DNA of 64,000 bases. It comes from Amphibiibacter pelophylacis. GTDB lineage: Bacteria; Pseudomonadota; Gammaproteobacteria; Burkholderiales; Burkholderiaceae_C. This document shows, in pieces, positions 1 through 7,352 of the stretch. A program made the position numbers and the translations under genes. The stretch lies in contig NZ_JAWDIE010000018.1 of the NCBI RefSeq assembly GCF_037688875.1, positions 14,396-78,395 of the forward strand, given 5' to 3'. How positions within the stretch are numbered: position 1 is the first letter of the stretch; each line of letters begins with the position of its first letter. Below the pieces are notes generated by a model. It was not told the origin of the DNA. It worked only from the letters and a program-made list of their open reading frames with translations, and did not search any database.

Positions 1-482
1 CGCTGCTGGACACCGTGGCCGCACGGCCACTGATGTCGCCGCCCGCCTTCAGGGCGATGTCGCCTGCGGCCTGGACTGTGGTGCCCACGTCCTGGCTCTG
101 GCTGGCCTTGAGGTGGTTGTCCGCGTCCCAGACGATGCTCTGCGACCGGCCGGTCCTGACGGCATCCAGCGTCAGATCACCCCCGGCCTGCAGCAGCGTG
201 GTGCTGCCTGCACCGCCTGCATGGGCCACCTGCATGGGCCACCTGCGCGGCCGTGAGCTGGATGCCCTGGCCCGCTGTCGCCTGCAGCACCGTGGCACCG
301 CTTCCGGTCACATACAGGCCCGCCACCCGGTCCAGATCGGTGTAGCTGTGGCTGCTGGGGCCATCCTGGCTGCTGCCGCCCACGGTGGTGGAGGCCACGG
401 CCAGGTTGCGCCCGGCGTCCAGCTTCAGGCTGTCACCAGAGATCAGCGCGCCGCTGCCGTCAATTTCGCCGGGCTGACACAC
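1..482 (-). pseudogene. Filamentous haemagglutinin / CdiA-type adhesin fragment, frame-broken
   Basis: This is part of the repetitive stem of a two-partner-secreted FhaB/CdiA-like exoprotein, running off the left edge. The frame below 482 reads typical haemagglutinin repeats (short GDSLKLDAGRNL and QATAGQGIQLTA blocks). It breaks at a 13-bp tandem duplication (216-246). If one copy is removed, the reading continues in one open frame to base 1 with further repeats (GGDLTLDAVRTG, AGDIALKAGGDISG). The 5' end is also missing: an in-frame TAA lies about 20 bases upstream of a GTG at 482, and there is no signal or TPS domain. I infer a displaced remnant of a toxin-delivery gene. The family is clear; the size of the original gene cannot be seen. 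Confidence 0.85.
216..246. repeat. 13-bp tandem duplication causing a frameshift
   Basis: Two exact copies of CCTGCATGGGCCA (216-228 and 229-241) are followed by a partial third (CCTGC, 242-246). Thirteen is not a multiple of three, so the second copy shifts the adhesin frame. Removing it restores an open frame with family-like sequence on both sides. It looks like a slippage event. Confidence 0.9.
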
Positions 483-506
483 TGTCTTCTGGAATATACG
501 ATTTAG

Positions 507-851
507 TTATTGCCCATAATAGCCTTCACGGGGACGCTGCGGTGCATTTTGGCATGCTGGCAACTTCGCGCGATAGTCTGGATAGGAGCAATTTCCACCC
601 CAGCCCGATTTAAAATAAAACCCTTTTGCGAACATGCACTCAATTACTCTGGCATTCGCATTCTCTTGTCTTTCATTCGGTGCTTTGGGCTTGTTATCGC
701 CGCATGCCACCAATGCTTGGCGAACATCAAAAATGCTTGGACGCTTTTTACTTGTAAAGGCCTCATCATCATCAGGTGGCGGACTAAAGCCACGAAGAGT
801 GCACGAAATCAAAAAAACCGCACCAGTCAGCAGGATGTAGATATTTTTCAT
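507..851 (-). CDS. Small cysteine-containing lipoprotein of the immunity island
   Basis: This is a 114-residue predicted outer- or inner-membrane lipoprotein. Residues 1-17 form a signal peptide ending in the lipobox LISC, so Cys17 would be lipidated. The mature part has four further cysteines (in ACGD, ECMF, NCSY and ACQN contexts), which suggests disulfides in the periplasm. It lies between the PoNi-type immunity gene and the adhesin fragment, on the same strand, and its base composition is AT-richer than the rest of the window. Small lipoproteins of this general look occur beside polymorphic-toxin immunity genes. Function unknown; a role in periplasmic immunity is inference from position. 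Confidence 0.7.
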   Translation of the reverse strand: MKNIYILLTGAVFLISCTLRGFSPPPDDDEAFTSKKRPSIFDVRQALVACGDNKPKAPNERQENANARVIECMFAKGFYFKSGWGGNCSYPDYRAKLPACQNAPQRPREGYYGQ

Positions 852-989
852 TTAAATTTTCGCTTTAAGCCCAAGGGTGACCCTGTGTTTTTATTTAAAA
901 TATCTATCACCGAGCCTTTCGCCGGCACTCCAGAAATCAAAGACTCAAGCATTTTATTGATCAGCTGAAAATCAGGTCGTAGGTGTGAT

Positions 990-1871
990 TCATATCTTCT
1001 TCTTTCCGAAGAGACGTGCCAGCCAACCATCTTTGGGCTCCTCACGCACCGGGTGAATACTCGGCCCATCCGGCCGCAACAGATCACCCGGGTAGTACTC
1101 GTGTCCTAGGCACTGGCTGTCGTCCAGCCCAAAGGCTTTGACAGCCGCCACCGCCTCAATGCACCAACGGCCAAAATAGCTGCCCATCTCCAGCGGGTGT
1201 TTTTCGGGATCGCCGTAGATGTACCAAAACGGCTCTACCGCAGGCGCTTTGCGGTTCTTGGGCGCAGGCCGCTTGAGTTCGGCATACCAGTGATCGACAA
1301 ACTCGCGCAGCGCCGCCGCTTGGTGGGGCTGCGGTGCATTCACCGCCTCAAGCAAACGGCCATAGGGCTTGGCGTGCAGCAATGCACTGCCAATGCGTCG
1401 ACCCGGCTGTCGGCTGGCGATCACACGATCCAGCAATTCGTCCTCGCCTTCGCCACCCACCAAGGCCAACAGGCGCTGCCACTGCTCTTCGGGAATGTCC
1501 AGTGCCAAGGCCAAGCCGATGAGCCAGAAACACCAGTTGTAGTGGTTCAGGCAGGTCAGTGAGAAATCCCAATCCCGGCAGGTTGGCAAGTGGTGTGCTT
1601 TACAGACCTCGTCACTCTGGCGGTTGGATAGCTCCCAAGCGTCGAGCAGGCCCGGGAAGGGCTGGGCCAGCTCGTGGATGGGAGATCCAGATGAGTAGAG
1701 GAGAAGTATCAATCGAACATGATATACACTCAGGTTAAATTGAAACTGCGGCTCGTATTTTGGATTTTCAGATGGCGTTTGACATAGATCACCGTGCTCT
1801 TGCACAGCATCTCGGAATTTCTTCACTCTGCCAACCCAATACTCATCACTCCCCAGTGATGCGCGAATCAT
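990..1871 (-). CDS. PoNi-type immunity protein (DUF1910/DUF1911 family)
   Basis: A 293-residue protein matching the pattern of PoNi proteins, the immunity partners of PoNe DNase toxins. The N-terminal third has the charged YWVGRVKKFRDAV helix, and the C-terminal region carries the family's aromatic-rich block (GSYFGRWCIEAVAAV followed by GHEYYPGDLLR). The usual partner is a DNase domain at the C-terminus of a secreted polymorphic toxin; none is visible here. Its ATG overlaps the stop of the 82-residue gene upstream by 4 nt (ATGA), so the two are probably translationally coupled. The family call rests on motif recall, not a search. Confidence 0.7.
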   Translation of the reverse strand: MIRASLGSDEYWVGRVKKFRDAVQEHGDLCQTPSENPKYEPQFQFNLSVYHVRLILLLYSSGSPIHELAQPFPGLLDAWELSNRQSDEVCKAHHLPTCRDWDFSLTCLNHYNWCFWLIGLALALDIPEEQWQRLLALVGGEGEDELLDRVIASRQPGRRIGSALLHAKPYGRLLEAVNAPQPHQAAALREFVDHWYAELKRPAPKNRKAPAVEPFWYIYGDPEKHPLEMGSYFGRWCIEAVAAVKAFGLDDSQCLGHEYYPGDLLRPDGPSIHPVREEPKDGWLARLFGKKKI

Positions 1872-2116
1872 TTCCGCGCACCCGACAAGTTGCGATCAGG
1901 AAGGATGATCTTCGACGTGTCTATTGATTTCGGCTTCCCAAGTGCGTCTAGGACTTCAATCGCTGCGGCGTCATCTGGACGAACAGTCACAACCCAACTT
2001 TCCACTCTTCCCCTCCTTAAAGCCTTGCCCACATCAATCGCATTGTCTGCACCTACCGCCTCCGCTGTGACTTCAGCACTCGGGTTTCTGAGGGTGAGCC
2101 TCGCGATCACCGGCAT
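1868..2116 (-). CDS. Unknown 82-residue protein between two immunity-type genes
   Basis: I do not recognise this small protein. It begins inside the end of the upstream 312-residue gene (44-nt overlap in another frame) and its stop overlaps the PoNi-type start (ATGA). This tight coupling is the main argument that it is real. The sequence has alternating hydrophobic stretches (MPVIARLTLRN and VESWVVTVRP) and an alanine-rich helix-like centre, and looks like a compact alpha/beta fold. There is no signal peptide and no cysteine. It could be a third immunity factor or a remnant of a toxin or its adaptor. Confidence 0.5.
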   Translation of the reverse strand: MPVIARLTLRNPSAEVTAEAVGADNAIDVGKALRRGRVESWVVTVRPDDAAAIEVLDALGKPKSIDTSKIILPDRNLSGARK

Positions 2117-3011
2117 CTTGACTTTGGCTCCACTGCAGAAAGCGCTCTTGAATTATCGGAGCGAGCTTGTCATACGTCTCCCATGTGTCTGGCACCAAAT
2201 AAGTGCTGGATAAGCCTGCAGCAACGCTGGACTCGTAGTCAGCGATATAATCCCCCTGCTTCATATCGTAATAAAATGCCGAAAATTTATTACCAACAGC
2301 ACTGATGTCATCGCTGACAAACTTTCCATCACAAAAGCGCAAGAAATAAGCGCCTGGAGTGAAATTTCTTTGCCTCAATTCATCAATATTTGTGCCGAAT
2401 GCACCCTTGTAATCATTGCTGGCCATATTATTCAACACCAGCCAAGAAAAAAACATTCCTATATGTGTTCCAGCCGCATCAGGTGGAATGTCAGAAGGAA
2501 AATCGCCTTCACTGTGCCAGCTTGCATCATCGTACTTCACAAGGGGAATGAATTCGTCCGCCTCTACGGATTCAGACGCCGATGATTTCGATCTTTTTAC
2601 AGGCGAAGGGGTCGGGTTTTTTGCCATGGCTACCTTGGCCCGCATCTCTGCCAAAGCCTTCTCCATGATTCTGACGTCCGATGGATCTGCATTCGTATTA
2701 CGGTTTATATGGTCAAGCCATTTTTTATAACCAGTACGATAGAAGCCCAATCCCTCCGGGGTTATATCACGCAGATAGACGAAAAAGTTATCAGGGATAT
2801 CCGGCGCTGTAGCGCACAAAACATGACGAGTCAGGCCATGATCCTGAATAAACTTAACAACGTTACCTATCTCCTTTATCCGAAATACTCGATTTGCCTC
2901 TGTTGCCTCTGGAGTCGACTCTTGATAATATGAATCAGTCTCCCAAAGGATCCAATCGGGGAATTTTTCCAGCATCTCGTCGTAACTTAGAATTTTTCCT
3001 GACCGCGCCAT
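2073..3011 (-). CDS. Two-part immunity-like protein with C-terminal DUF7832-like domain
   Basis: A 312-residue soluble protein. Residues about 1-110 form a compact unknown domain (FFVYLRDITPEGLGFYR, then GYKKWLDHINRN). A lysine/serine/proline-rich linker follows (about 130-150). Residues about 155-300 resemble DUF7832: YDDASWHSEGDFP, THIGMFFSWLVLNN and a final DTWETYDKLAPIIQERFLQW. DUF7832-like proteins are commonly found among immunity genes of polymorphic toxins, so an anti-toxin role is inferred. The start is supported by a strong GGAAGGAGG 6 nt before the ATG. It is the first gene of the island transcript and is AT-richer than the core genome. Confidence 0.6.
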   Translation of the reverse strand: MARSGKILSYDEMLEKFPDWILWETDSYYQESTPEATEANRVFRIKEIGNVVKFIQDHGLTRHVLCATAPDIPDNFFVYLRDITPEGLGFYRTGYKKWLDHINRNTNADPSDVRIMEKALAEMRAKVAMAKNPTPSPVKRSKSSASESVEADEFIPLVKYDDASWHSEGDFPSDIPPDAAGTHIGMFFSWLVLNNMASNDYKGAFGTNIDELRQRNFTPGAYFLRFCDGKFVSDDISAVGNKFSAFYYDMKQGDYIADYESSVAAGLSSTYLVPDTWETYDKLAPIIQERFLQWSQSQDAGDREAHPQKPEC

Positions 3012-3146
3012 TTAAGGCCTCCTTCCAATTTCCAGCACAGAGGGAACATTGGGCCGAGTATATTGCCGACGAGCTGCCAACAGGGCAGGGGCAGGCCCTG
3101 TAAGACAAGCGGAGAGCGTCTGCCGTAGCTTGGGCTGCCCCTGGCC

Positions 3147-3233
3147 GTCACACAGACCAAAGATCATTTCCCGGCTTGGGCCACAGCGGTCTGTCACAGA
3201 ACCCGTCACAATCCCGTCACAAAATCCGTCACA
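3147..3233. repeat. Phased GTCACA repeats next to tRNA-Arg
   Basis: GTCACA occurs at 3147, 3193, 3205, 3216 and 3228. The last four are spaced 12, 11 and 12 bases, about one helical turn. They lie between the immunity island and the tRNA-Arg terminator. Phased short repeats beside a tRNA would fit integrase arm-type or other protein-binding sites; this is inference, and no integrase gene is in the window. Confidence 0.5.
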
Positions 3234-3241
3234 GACCCACC

Positions 3242-3273
3242 AAAATAAAAAGCCCGCATCACTGCAGGCTTTC
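3242..3273 (-). terminator. Rho-independent terminator of tRNA-Arg
   Basis: On the minus strand a 10-bp stem (AAAGCCTGCA paired with TGCGGGCTTT, one G-T wobble) with a GTGA loop is followed by a T-rich tail. It lies about 27 bases past the tRNA-Arg 3' end and fits termination of that transcript. Confidence 0.85.
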
Positions 3274-3299
3274 AAGTCTTTGACTCTTAACGATAAATG

Positions 3300-3375
3300 T
3301 GGCGCGGCTGGCGGGGATCGAACCCACGACCCTTGGCTTCGGAGGCCAATACTCTATCCACTGAGCTACAGCCGC
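3300..3375 (-). tRNA. tRNA-Arg (CCG)
   Basis: A 76-base cloverleaf: acceptor stem GCGGCTG pairs with CAGCCGC, then discriminator G and an encoded CCA. The D arm begins TAGCTCAGTGG. The anticodon stem TTGGC/GCCAA encloses loop CTCCGAA, giving anticodon CCG (complement at 3340-3342). The T arm has GGTTCGATCCC. It sits at the edge of the AT-rich island, a usual place for integrated DNA. Confidence 0.97.
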
Positions 3376-3440
3376 GCAGGACCGGCAGGGCGCCGGTCAG
3401 ACAAGCGCGCATTGTAAGGCCAGACGCGACACGGCGGCGC

Positions 3441-4145
3441 TCAAGCAGCGTCCTGATCGGTGTCCAGATGCACCCAGGCGTCAGCGCGGTGCGCCTGCGC
3501 AGCGATCAGCGCGGCGTTGAGCTCGTCGTTGCCCGCCATCCAGTCCAGCGCCTGCTGGCGCGTGCGGCCGTGGTGCATGTGGCGCGACAGCAGGCGCTCG
3601 CGGCGCAGCCCGTCGTCTACGGCCAGATACCAGCAGGCGTCCAGCAGGGGGCGCACGCCCGCCCAGCCGCCCTCTTCCAGCAGCAGGTAGTTGCCTTCGA
3701 CGATCAGCAGCCGGTGCTGCGGCGCCACCAGCAGGGCGCCGGCGATGGATTCTTCCAGTTCGCGGCGGAACTCCGGCGCGTACACCGGCCCGCCGTCGCG
3801 GCGCAGGCGCTCCAGCAGCGCGACGAAACCCGGCGCATCAAAACTGGGCGGCGAGCCCTTGCGCTGCGCCAGGCCCAGGCGGGCCAGCTCGGAATTGGCC
3901 AGATGAAAGCCGTCCATGGGCACGATGGCGACGGCGTCGCCCAGCTCATCCAGCAGCCGGGCGGCCAGGGTCGATTTGCCCGCGCCCGGGCAGGCGGCCA
4001 CGCCCAGCATCTGGCGCCGTCCCGTCGCCAGGGCCTGATCGAGCAGGTGACGCGCGGCAGCGCAGGTGGCGTCCCAGCCGCGCAGCGCGGGCACAGCGGG
4101 CTGGCGAGAAAACGGGCGGGACGAGGGATCAGCGGGGTGGCTCAT
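3441..4145 (-). CDS. P-loop nucleoside/nucleotide kinase family protein
   Basis: A 234-residue cytosolic protein of the uridine kinase/pantothenate kinase-like P-loop family. The Walker A is ACPGAGKS (about 51-58), followed by PMDGFHLAN (the acceptor-binding region typical of this family) and LLIVEGNYLLL as the Walker B-like strand. The phosphate acceptor cannot be told from sequence; relatives are annotated as nucleoside, fructose-uptake-associated or pantothenate-like kinases. It stands alone, convergent with the gene at 4232 only in the sense of opposite strands, and lies 65 bases from tRNA-Arg. Confidence 0.8.
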   Translation of the reverse strand: MSHPADPSSRPFSRQPAVPALRGWDATCAAARHLLDQALATGRRQMLGVAACPGAGKSTLAARLLDELGDAVAIVPMDGFHLANSELARLGLAQRKGSPPSFDAPGFVALLERLRRDGGPVYAPEFRRELEESIAGALLVAPQHRLLIVEGNYLLLEEGGWAGVRPLLDACWYLAVDDGLRRERLLSRHMHHGRTRQQALDWMAGNDELNAALIAAQAHRADAWVHLDTDQDAA

Positions 4146-4231
4146 GGCGGCGGGTGCGGGACACGATGCAGGACATGTCCGCCATCATAGGCGCGGCCCG
4201 GCAGCGGGGGCCTGTGGCATGATGCGCGCGC

Positions 4232-4693
4232 ATGAACCCGCCCGCTTCAACCGCCCTGTCCGTGCCGCCCGAAATGGCCGGTGATCCCGCCTGGGCCGAC
4301 ACCGAAATCGACGACAGCCGCGAGCGCCACGCCCTGGCGCCGGGCGAGGACGACCTGACCGCTGACGCCCCTGCCGTACGGGTCGCGGATGCCGCAGCAG
4401 CCCAACCCACCGCCATCGCGGTGCCGCCGCGCCAGCTTCCGCCACGCCGGGCCTTGCCCCAGCGGCTGCCCCTGCACCTGCTGCGCGATGGCGTTCACCT
4501 GCTGCTGGCCGGTCTGTCCGGCATGGGCGCTGCCTGGCTGGGCCAGGCGCATTACGGCAGCCGCGTGCTGGGCGCCTCGATGGGCTTTGTCACCGGCGCG
4601 CTGGTGCTGTGGGGCGTTCCGGCGCTGGTGCGCGCCCGGCGCCGCGCGAACGCATCAGGCGCCCGCAAATCCAGCCATAAACCCCGGCCATAA
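4232..4693 (+). CDS. Hypothetical membrane protein
   Basis: A 153-residue protein without a recognised family. Residues 1-80 are acidic, proline/alanine-rich and probably disordered. Two hydrophobic segments follow (about 88-104 and 112-134, the second rich in Gly and Val), then a basic tail with several Arg/Lys. It would be a small inner-membrane protein with a long cytosolic N-terminus. Its stop codon lies in the T tract of the convergent mscL terminator. High GC and codon use match the core genome. Moderate confidence that it is expressed. Confidence 0.55.
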   Translation: MNPPASTALSVPPEMAGDPAWADTEIDDSRERHALAPGEDDLTADAPAVRVADAAAAQPTAIAVPPRQLPPRRALPQRLPLHLLRDGVHLLLAGLSGMGAAWLGQAHYGSRVLGASMGFVTGALVLWGVPALVRARRRANASGARKSSHKPRP

Positions 4694-4730
4694 AAAAACC
4701 CGGCGCAGCGTCGTCAGACGCAGGCCGGGT
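4692..4730 (-). terminator. Rho-independent terminator downstream of mscL
   Basis: On the minus strand an ACCCGGC...GCCGGGT stem, extended inward by GCGTC/GACGC around a TGAC loop, is followed by seven T residues. It ends the mscL transcript and may also stop the convergent gene. Confidence 0.9.
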
Positions 4731-4781
4731 GGGCGGAACTGCCGAAGCAGCACCGGGGCGCAAGGCCCCGGCTGGCAGCGC

Positions 4782-5216
4782 TTAGCGCTTGCTCAGCGAA
4801 TCGCGGATCTCGCGCAGCAGCACGATGTCTTCCGGCGTCGGTGCGGGAGCAGCCGGGGCGGCCGGCGCTTCCTTCTTCAGGCGGTTGACCTGTTTGACCA
4901 TCATGAAAATCACGAAAGCCAGGATCAGGAAGTTGATGACCACGGTGACAAAGTTGCCATAGGCCAGCACGTTGGCCACGGCCTGGGCGTCGGCCAGCTT
5001 CATGCCTTCGGTGACCTTGTCACCACCGCGCAGCACAACGTACAGGTTGGAAAAATCCACCTGGCCGCCCGTGATGAAGTTGACGATGGGCATGATCACA
5101 TCCTTGACCAGCGAATCGACGATCTTGCCAAAGGCCGCACCGATGATCACGCCAACGGCCAGATCCATCACATTGCCCTTGGCAATAAAGTCCTTGAATT
5201 CGGATGCCATGCTCAT
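4782..5216 (-). CDS. mscL: Large-conductance mechanosensitive channel MscL
   Basis: A 144-residue inner-membrane channel that opens on membrane tension during hypo-osmotic shock. The N-terminal amphipathic helix and TM1 are clear ([20 protein letters not shown], then [12 protein letters not shown]), followed by a periplasmic loop, TM2 ([13 protein letters not shown]) and a charged C-terminal bundle (LLREIRDSL). The open frame extends upstream, but the ATG at 5216 is chosen because AAGGAG lies just before it and because family proteins start at this point. A strong terminator follows. The C-terminal linker has an Ala/Pro-rich stretch, usual in this group. Confidence 0.97.
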   Translation of the reverse strand: MSMASEFKDFIAKGNVMDLAVGVIIGAAFGKIVDSLVKDVIMPIVNFITGGQVDFSNLYVVLRGGDKVTEGMKLADAQAVANVLAYGNFVTVVINFLILAFVIFMMVKQVNRLKKEAPAAPAAPAPTPEDIVLLREIRDSLSKR

Positions 5217-5406
5217 GAAAAACTCCTTGGGGGTATAGGGGTTGGGGTAAAAGAGTGGCGCAAGTATGACAGCGTATTGCACCCCATCCGACTCACAGCG
5301 GCAGCCGTGCCGCGGCGGCGTTAAAACCGTGGCCGGGCTGTCGCCCCGGCGGTGCGCAGGCGTGAACAAATCATCACAAGAAGCAGGCGGCTAGAATCAG
5401 TCCTGC

Positions 5407-6027
5407 ATGAAACCTGCCACACCGCCCCCGCCCACCGATCCCGCCCGCCGCCGCTGGATGGCGCTGAGCTGCGGCCTGGGCGCCGTGGGCGGCGTCGCGG
5501 CCACGATTCCGCTGGCGGGCAGCCTGCTGCCGCCCGAGCACCTGCGCCATCCGCCGCCACTGCGTGTGGATCTGGCCGCCCTGGCGCCCGGGCAGAAGCT
5601 GTCGCTGACCTGGCTGGGCCAGCCGCTGTGGGTGGTGCACCGCACGCCGCAGCAGGTGGCGGCGCTGTCCAACCCGGCGCTGCTGGCGCGTCTGGCCGAT
5701 CCGCAGTCGCAGCGGCCGGGCAGCATCACGCCAACGGGCGCGCGCAACGCCACGCGCTCGCTGCTGCCGCAGTGGCTGGTCGTGGTCGGCGTGTGCACCC
5801 ATCTGGGCTGCACGCCGCTGGACCGCCTGACGCCCGGCGCGGGCACTGGCCTGCCGCCTGACTGGCCGGGCGGCTTTCTGTGCCCCTGCCACGGATCGAC
5901 CTTTGACCTGGCCGGGCGAGTCTTCCGCGACCAGCCTGCGCCGGACAATCTGGCCGTGCCAGCGCACCGCTTTGCCTCGGCCACCGAGCTGATCCTGGGC
6001 GAAGACACCCCGGCCCAGGCCGCCTGA
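5407..6027 (+). CDS. petA: Rieske iron-sulfur subunit of a bc-type quinol oxidoreductase
   Basis: A 206-residue 2Fe-2S subunit that takes electrons from quinol at the outer face of the inner membrane. An Arg-rich, Tat-like N-terminus (ARRRW, 13-17) precedes the single membrane anchor. The cluster ligands are intact: CTHLGC (130-135) and CPCHGS (159-164). Length is normal for proteobacterial bc1. The sequence looks more divergent than the standard Burkholderiales PetA, with an unusual Ala/Leu/Pro-rich first half. The next gene, cytochrome b, begins 2 bases after the stop. No cytochrome c1 follows, so the acceptor for this protein is not evident here. Confidence 0.93.
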   Translation: MKPATPPPPTDPARRRWMALSCGLGAVGGVAATIPLAGSLLPPEHLRHPPPLRVDLAALAPGQKLSLTWLGQPLWVVHRTPQQVAALSNPALLARLADPQSQRPGSITPTGARNATRSLLPQWLVVVGVCTHLGCTPLDRLTPGAGTGLPPDWPGGFLCPCHGSTFDLAGRVFRDQPAPDNLAVPAHRFASATELILGEDTPAQAA

Positions 6028-6029
6028 GC

Positions 6030-7352
6030 ATGGACTGGCTGGAATCCCGCCTGCCGCTGCGCGCCTTCTGGGCGAAGCACATCAGCGGCTACCGCGTGCC
6101 CGCCACGCTCAACGTCTGGTACGTCTTTGGCCTGCTGGCGCTGGCGGCGCTGGCGATTCTTGGCGTCAGCGGGGTTTTCCTGGCCATGCACTATGTGCCG
6201 TCGGGCGACGAGGCGCATGCCTCGGTGCAGCGCATGGCGCGCGAAGTGCCCTGGGGCTGGCTGCTGCTGCAGGCGCACCGCGTGGGCGCTTCGGCGATCT
6301 TCGTGGTCCTGGCGCTGCATTTGTGGCGCGGGCTGATGTATGGATCCTACCGGCGCCCGCGTGAGCTGGTCTGGCTGACGGGCCTGGCGCTGATGGCGCT
6401 GATGGCCGCACAGGCCTTCACCGGGCAGACGCTGCCCTGGGGCCAGGTGTCTTACTGGGCCGCGCAGGTGGTGACCGGGCTGCTGGGCGGCCTGCCTGGC
6501 GTCGGGCCCGATCTGCTGCTGTGGGTGCGCGGCGACCACACCGCCTCGGGCGTGACGCTGACGCGCTTTTACGCCCTGCACGTCATTGTGCTGCCGCTGC
6601 TGATCGGGGGGATGGTGGTGCTGCACATCGTCTGCCTGCGCGTGGCCGGGCCCAGCAACCCGGACGGGATAGACCCGGCGCAGCAGCCCCTGCCCACCGT
6701 GCCCTTTCACCCCCACCACACGGCGCACGGCCTGCGCGCGCTGGCCATCGCCCTGCTGCTGGGCGCCGCGCTGGTGTTCTTCGGGCCGGACCTGGGCGGA
6801 GCGCTGGGTGCGCTGCTGCACGACCCGCAGAACGATCTCCCCGCCAATCCCATGCTGACGCCCGACCACATCGCGCCCGCCTGGTATTTTTCGCCGCTGT
6901 TTGCCCTGCTGCGCGCTACCACGCCCACACTGCTGATCGTGTTCAGCGTGGCGGTGGCCCTGGGTGCCGTCTGGGCGCTGTGGCGCGGCGGGCTGAGCGA
7001 CATGGGCCGCGCCCGCGTGCTGCCGGTGACCGCCGTGAGCATCGTCCTGCTGCTGGTTCTGGACGCGCGCTTCTGGGGCCTGGCGGTGCTGGTGGGCGCG
7101 GTGGCACTGCTGGCCGCCCTGCCCTGGCTGGACCGCAGCCCGCAGCGCTCGCTGCGCCACCGTCCGCGCTGGCACAGCGCGCTTTACGCCCTGCTGGTGC
7201 TGGATGTGCTGCTGCTGGGCCTGTGCGGGCAATGGCCTCCGTCAGACACGACACTGCGCCTGGCGCAGGCCGGCACGCTGTACTACTACGGCTTTTTCGC
7301 GCTGATGCCGCTGTGGAGCGCGCGCGGCCGCGCGCCGGGAGGGCGGCCATGA
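6030..7352 (+). CDS. petB: Cytochrome b of a bc-type complex, divergent
   Basis: A 440-residue polytopic membrane protein with bis-heme ligation. The heme ligands appear as His83/His97 (13 residues between) and His184/His199 (14 residues between). Proteobacterial bc1 has 13 in both; 14 in the second pair is the b6f-like pattern. The Qo motif usually written PEWY reads PAWY (283-286). The full C-terminal helices are present, ending in the common YYYGFFALMPL segment, so it is not a split b6/subunit IV. It is co-transcribed with petA and overlaps the next small gene by 4 nt. Family certain; the subtype is unusual. Confidence 0.92.
   Translation: MDWLESRLPLRAFWAKHISGYRVPATLNVWYVFGLLALAALAILGVSGVFLAMHYVPSGDEAHASVQRMAREVPWGWLLLQAHRVGASAIFVVLALHLWRGLMYGSYRRPRELVWLTGLALMALMAAQAFTGQTLPWGQVSYWAAQVVTGLLGGLPGVGPDLLLWVRGDHTASGVTLTRFYALHVIVLPLLIGGMVVLHIVCLRVAGPSNPDGIDPAQQPLPTVPFHPHHTAHGLRALAIALLLGAALVFFGPDLGGALGALLHDPQNDLPANPMLTPDHIAPAWYFSPLFALLRATTPTLLIVFSVAVALGAVWALWRGGLSDMGRARVLPVTAVSIVLLLVLDARFWGLAVLVGAVALLAALPWLDRSPQRSLRHRPRWHSALYALLVLDVLLLGLCGQWPPSDTTLRLAQAGTLYYYGFFALMPLWSARGRAPGGRP

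Noticed and set aside
3012..3275. Minus-strand open frame of 87 codons between the island and tRNA-Arg.
   Set aside because: Its residues come from the GTCACA repeats and the tRNA terminator; Cys/Asp/Gly repeats reflect the DNA repeats, not a protein.
507..3300. Integrase, transposase or insertion sequence explaining the AT-rich island.
   Set aside because: No such gene or terminal inverted repeats are seen, and no second copy of the tRNA 3' end is found inside the window.
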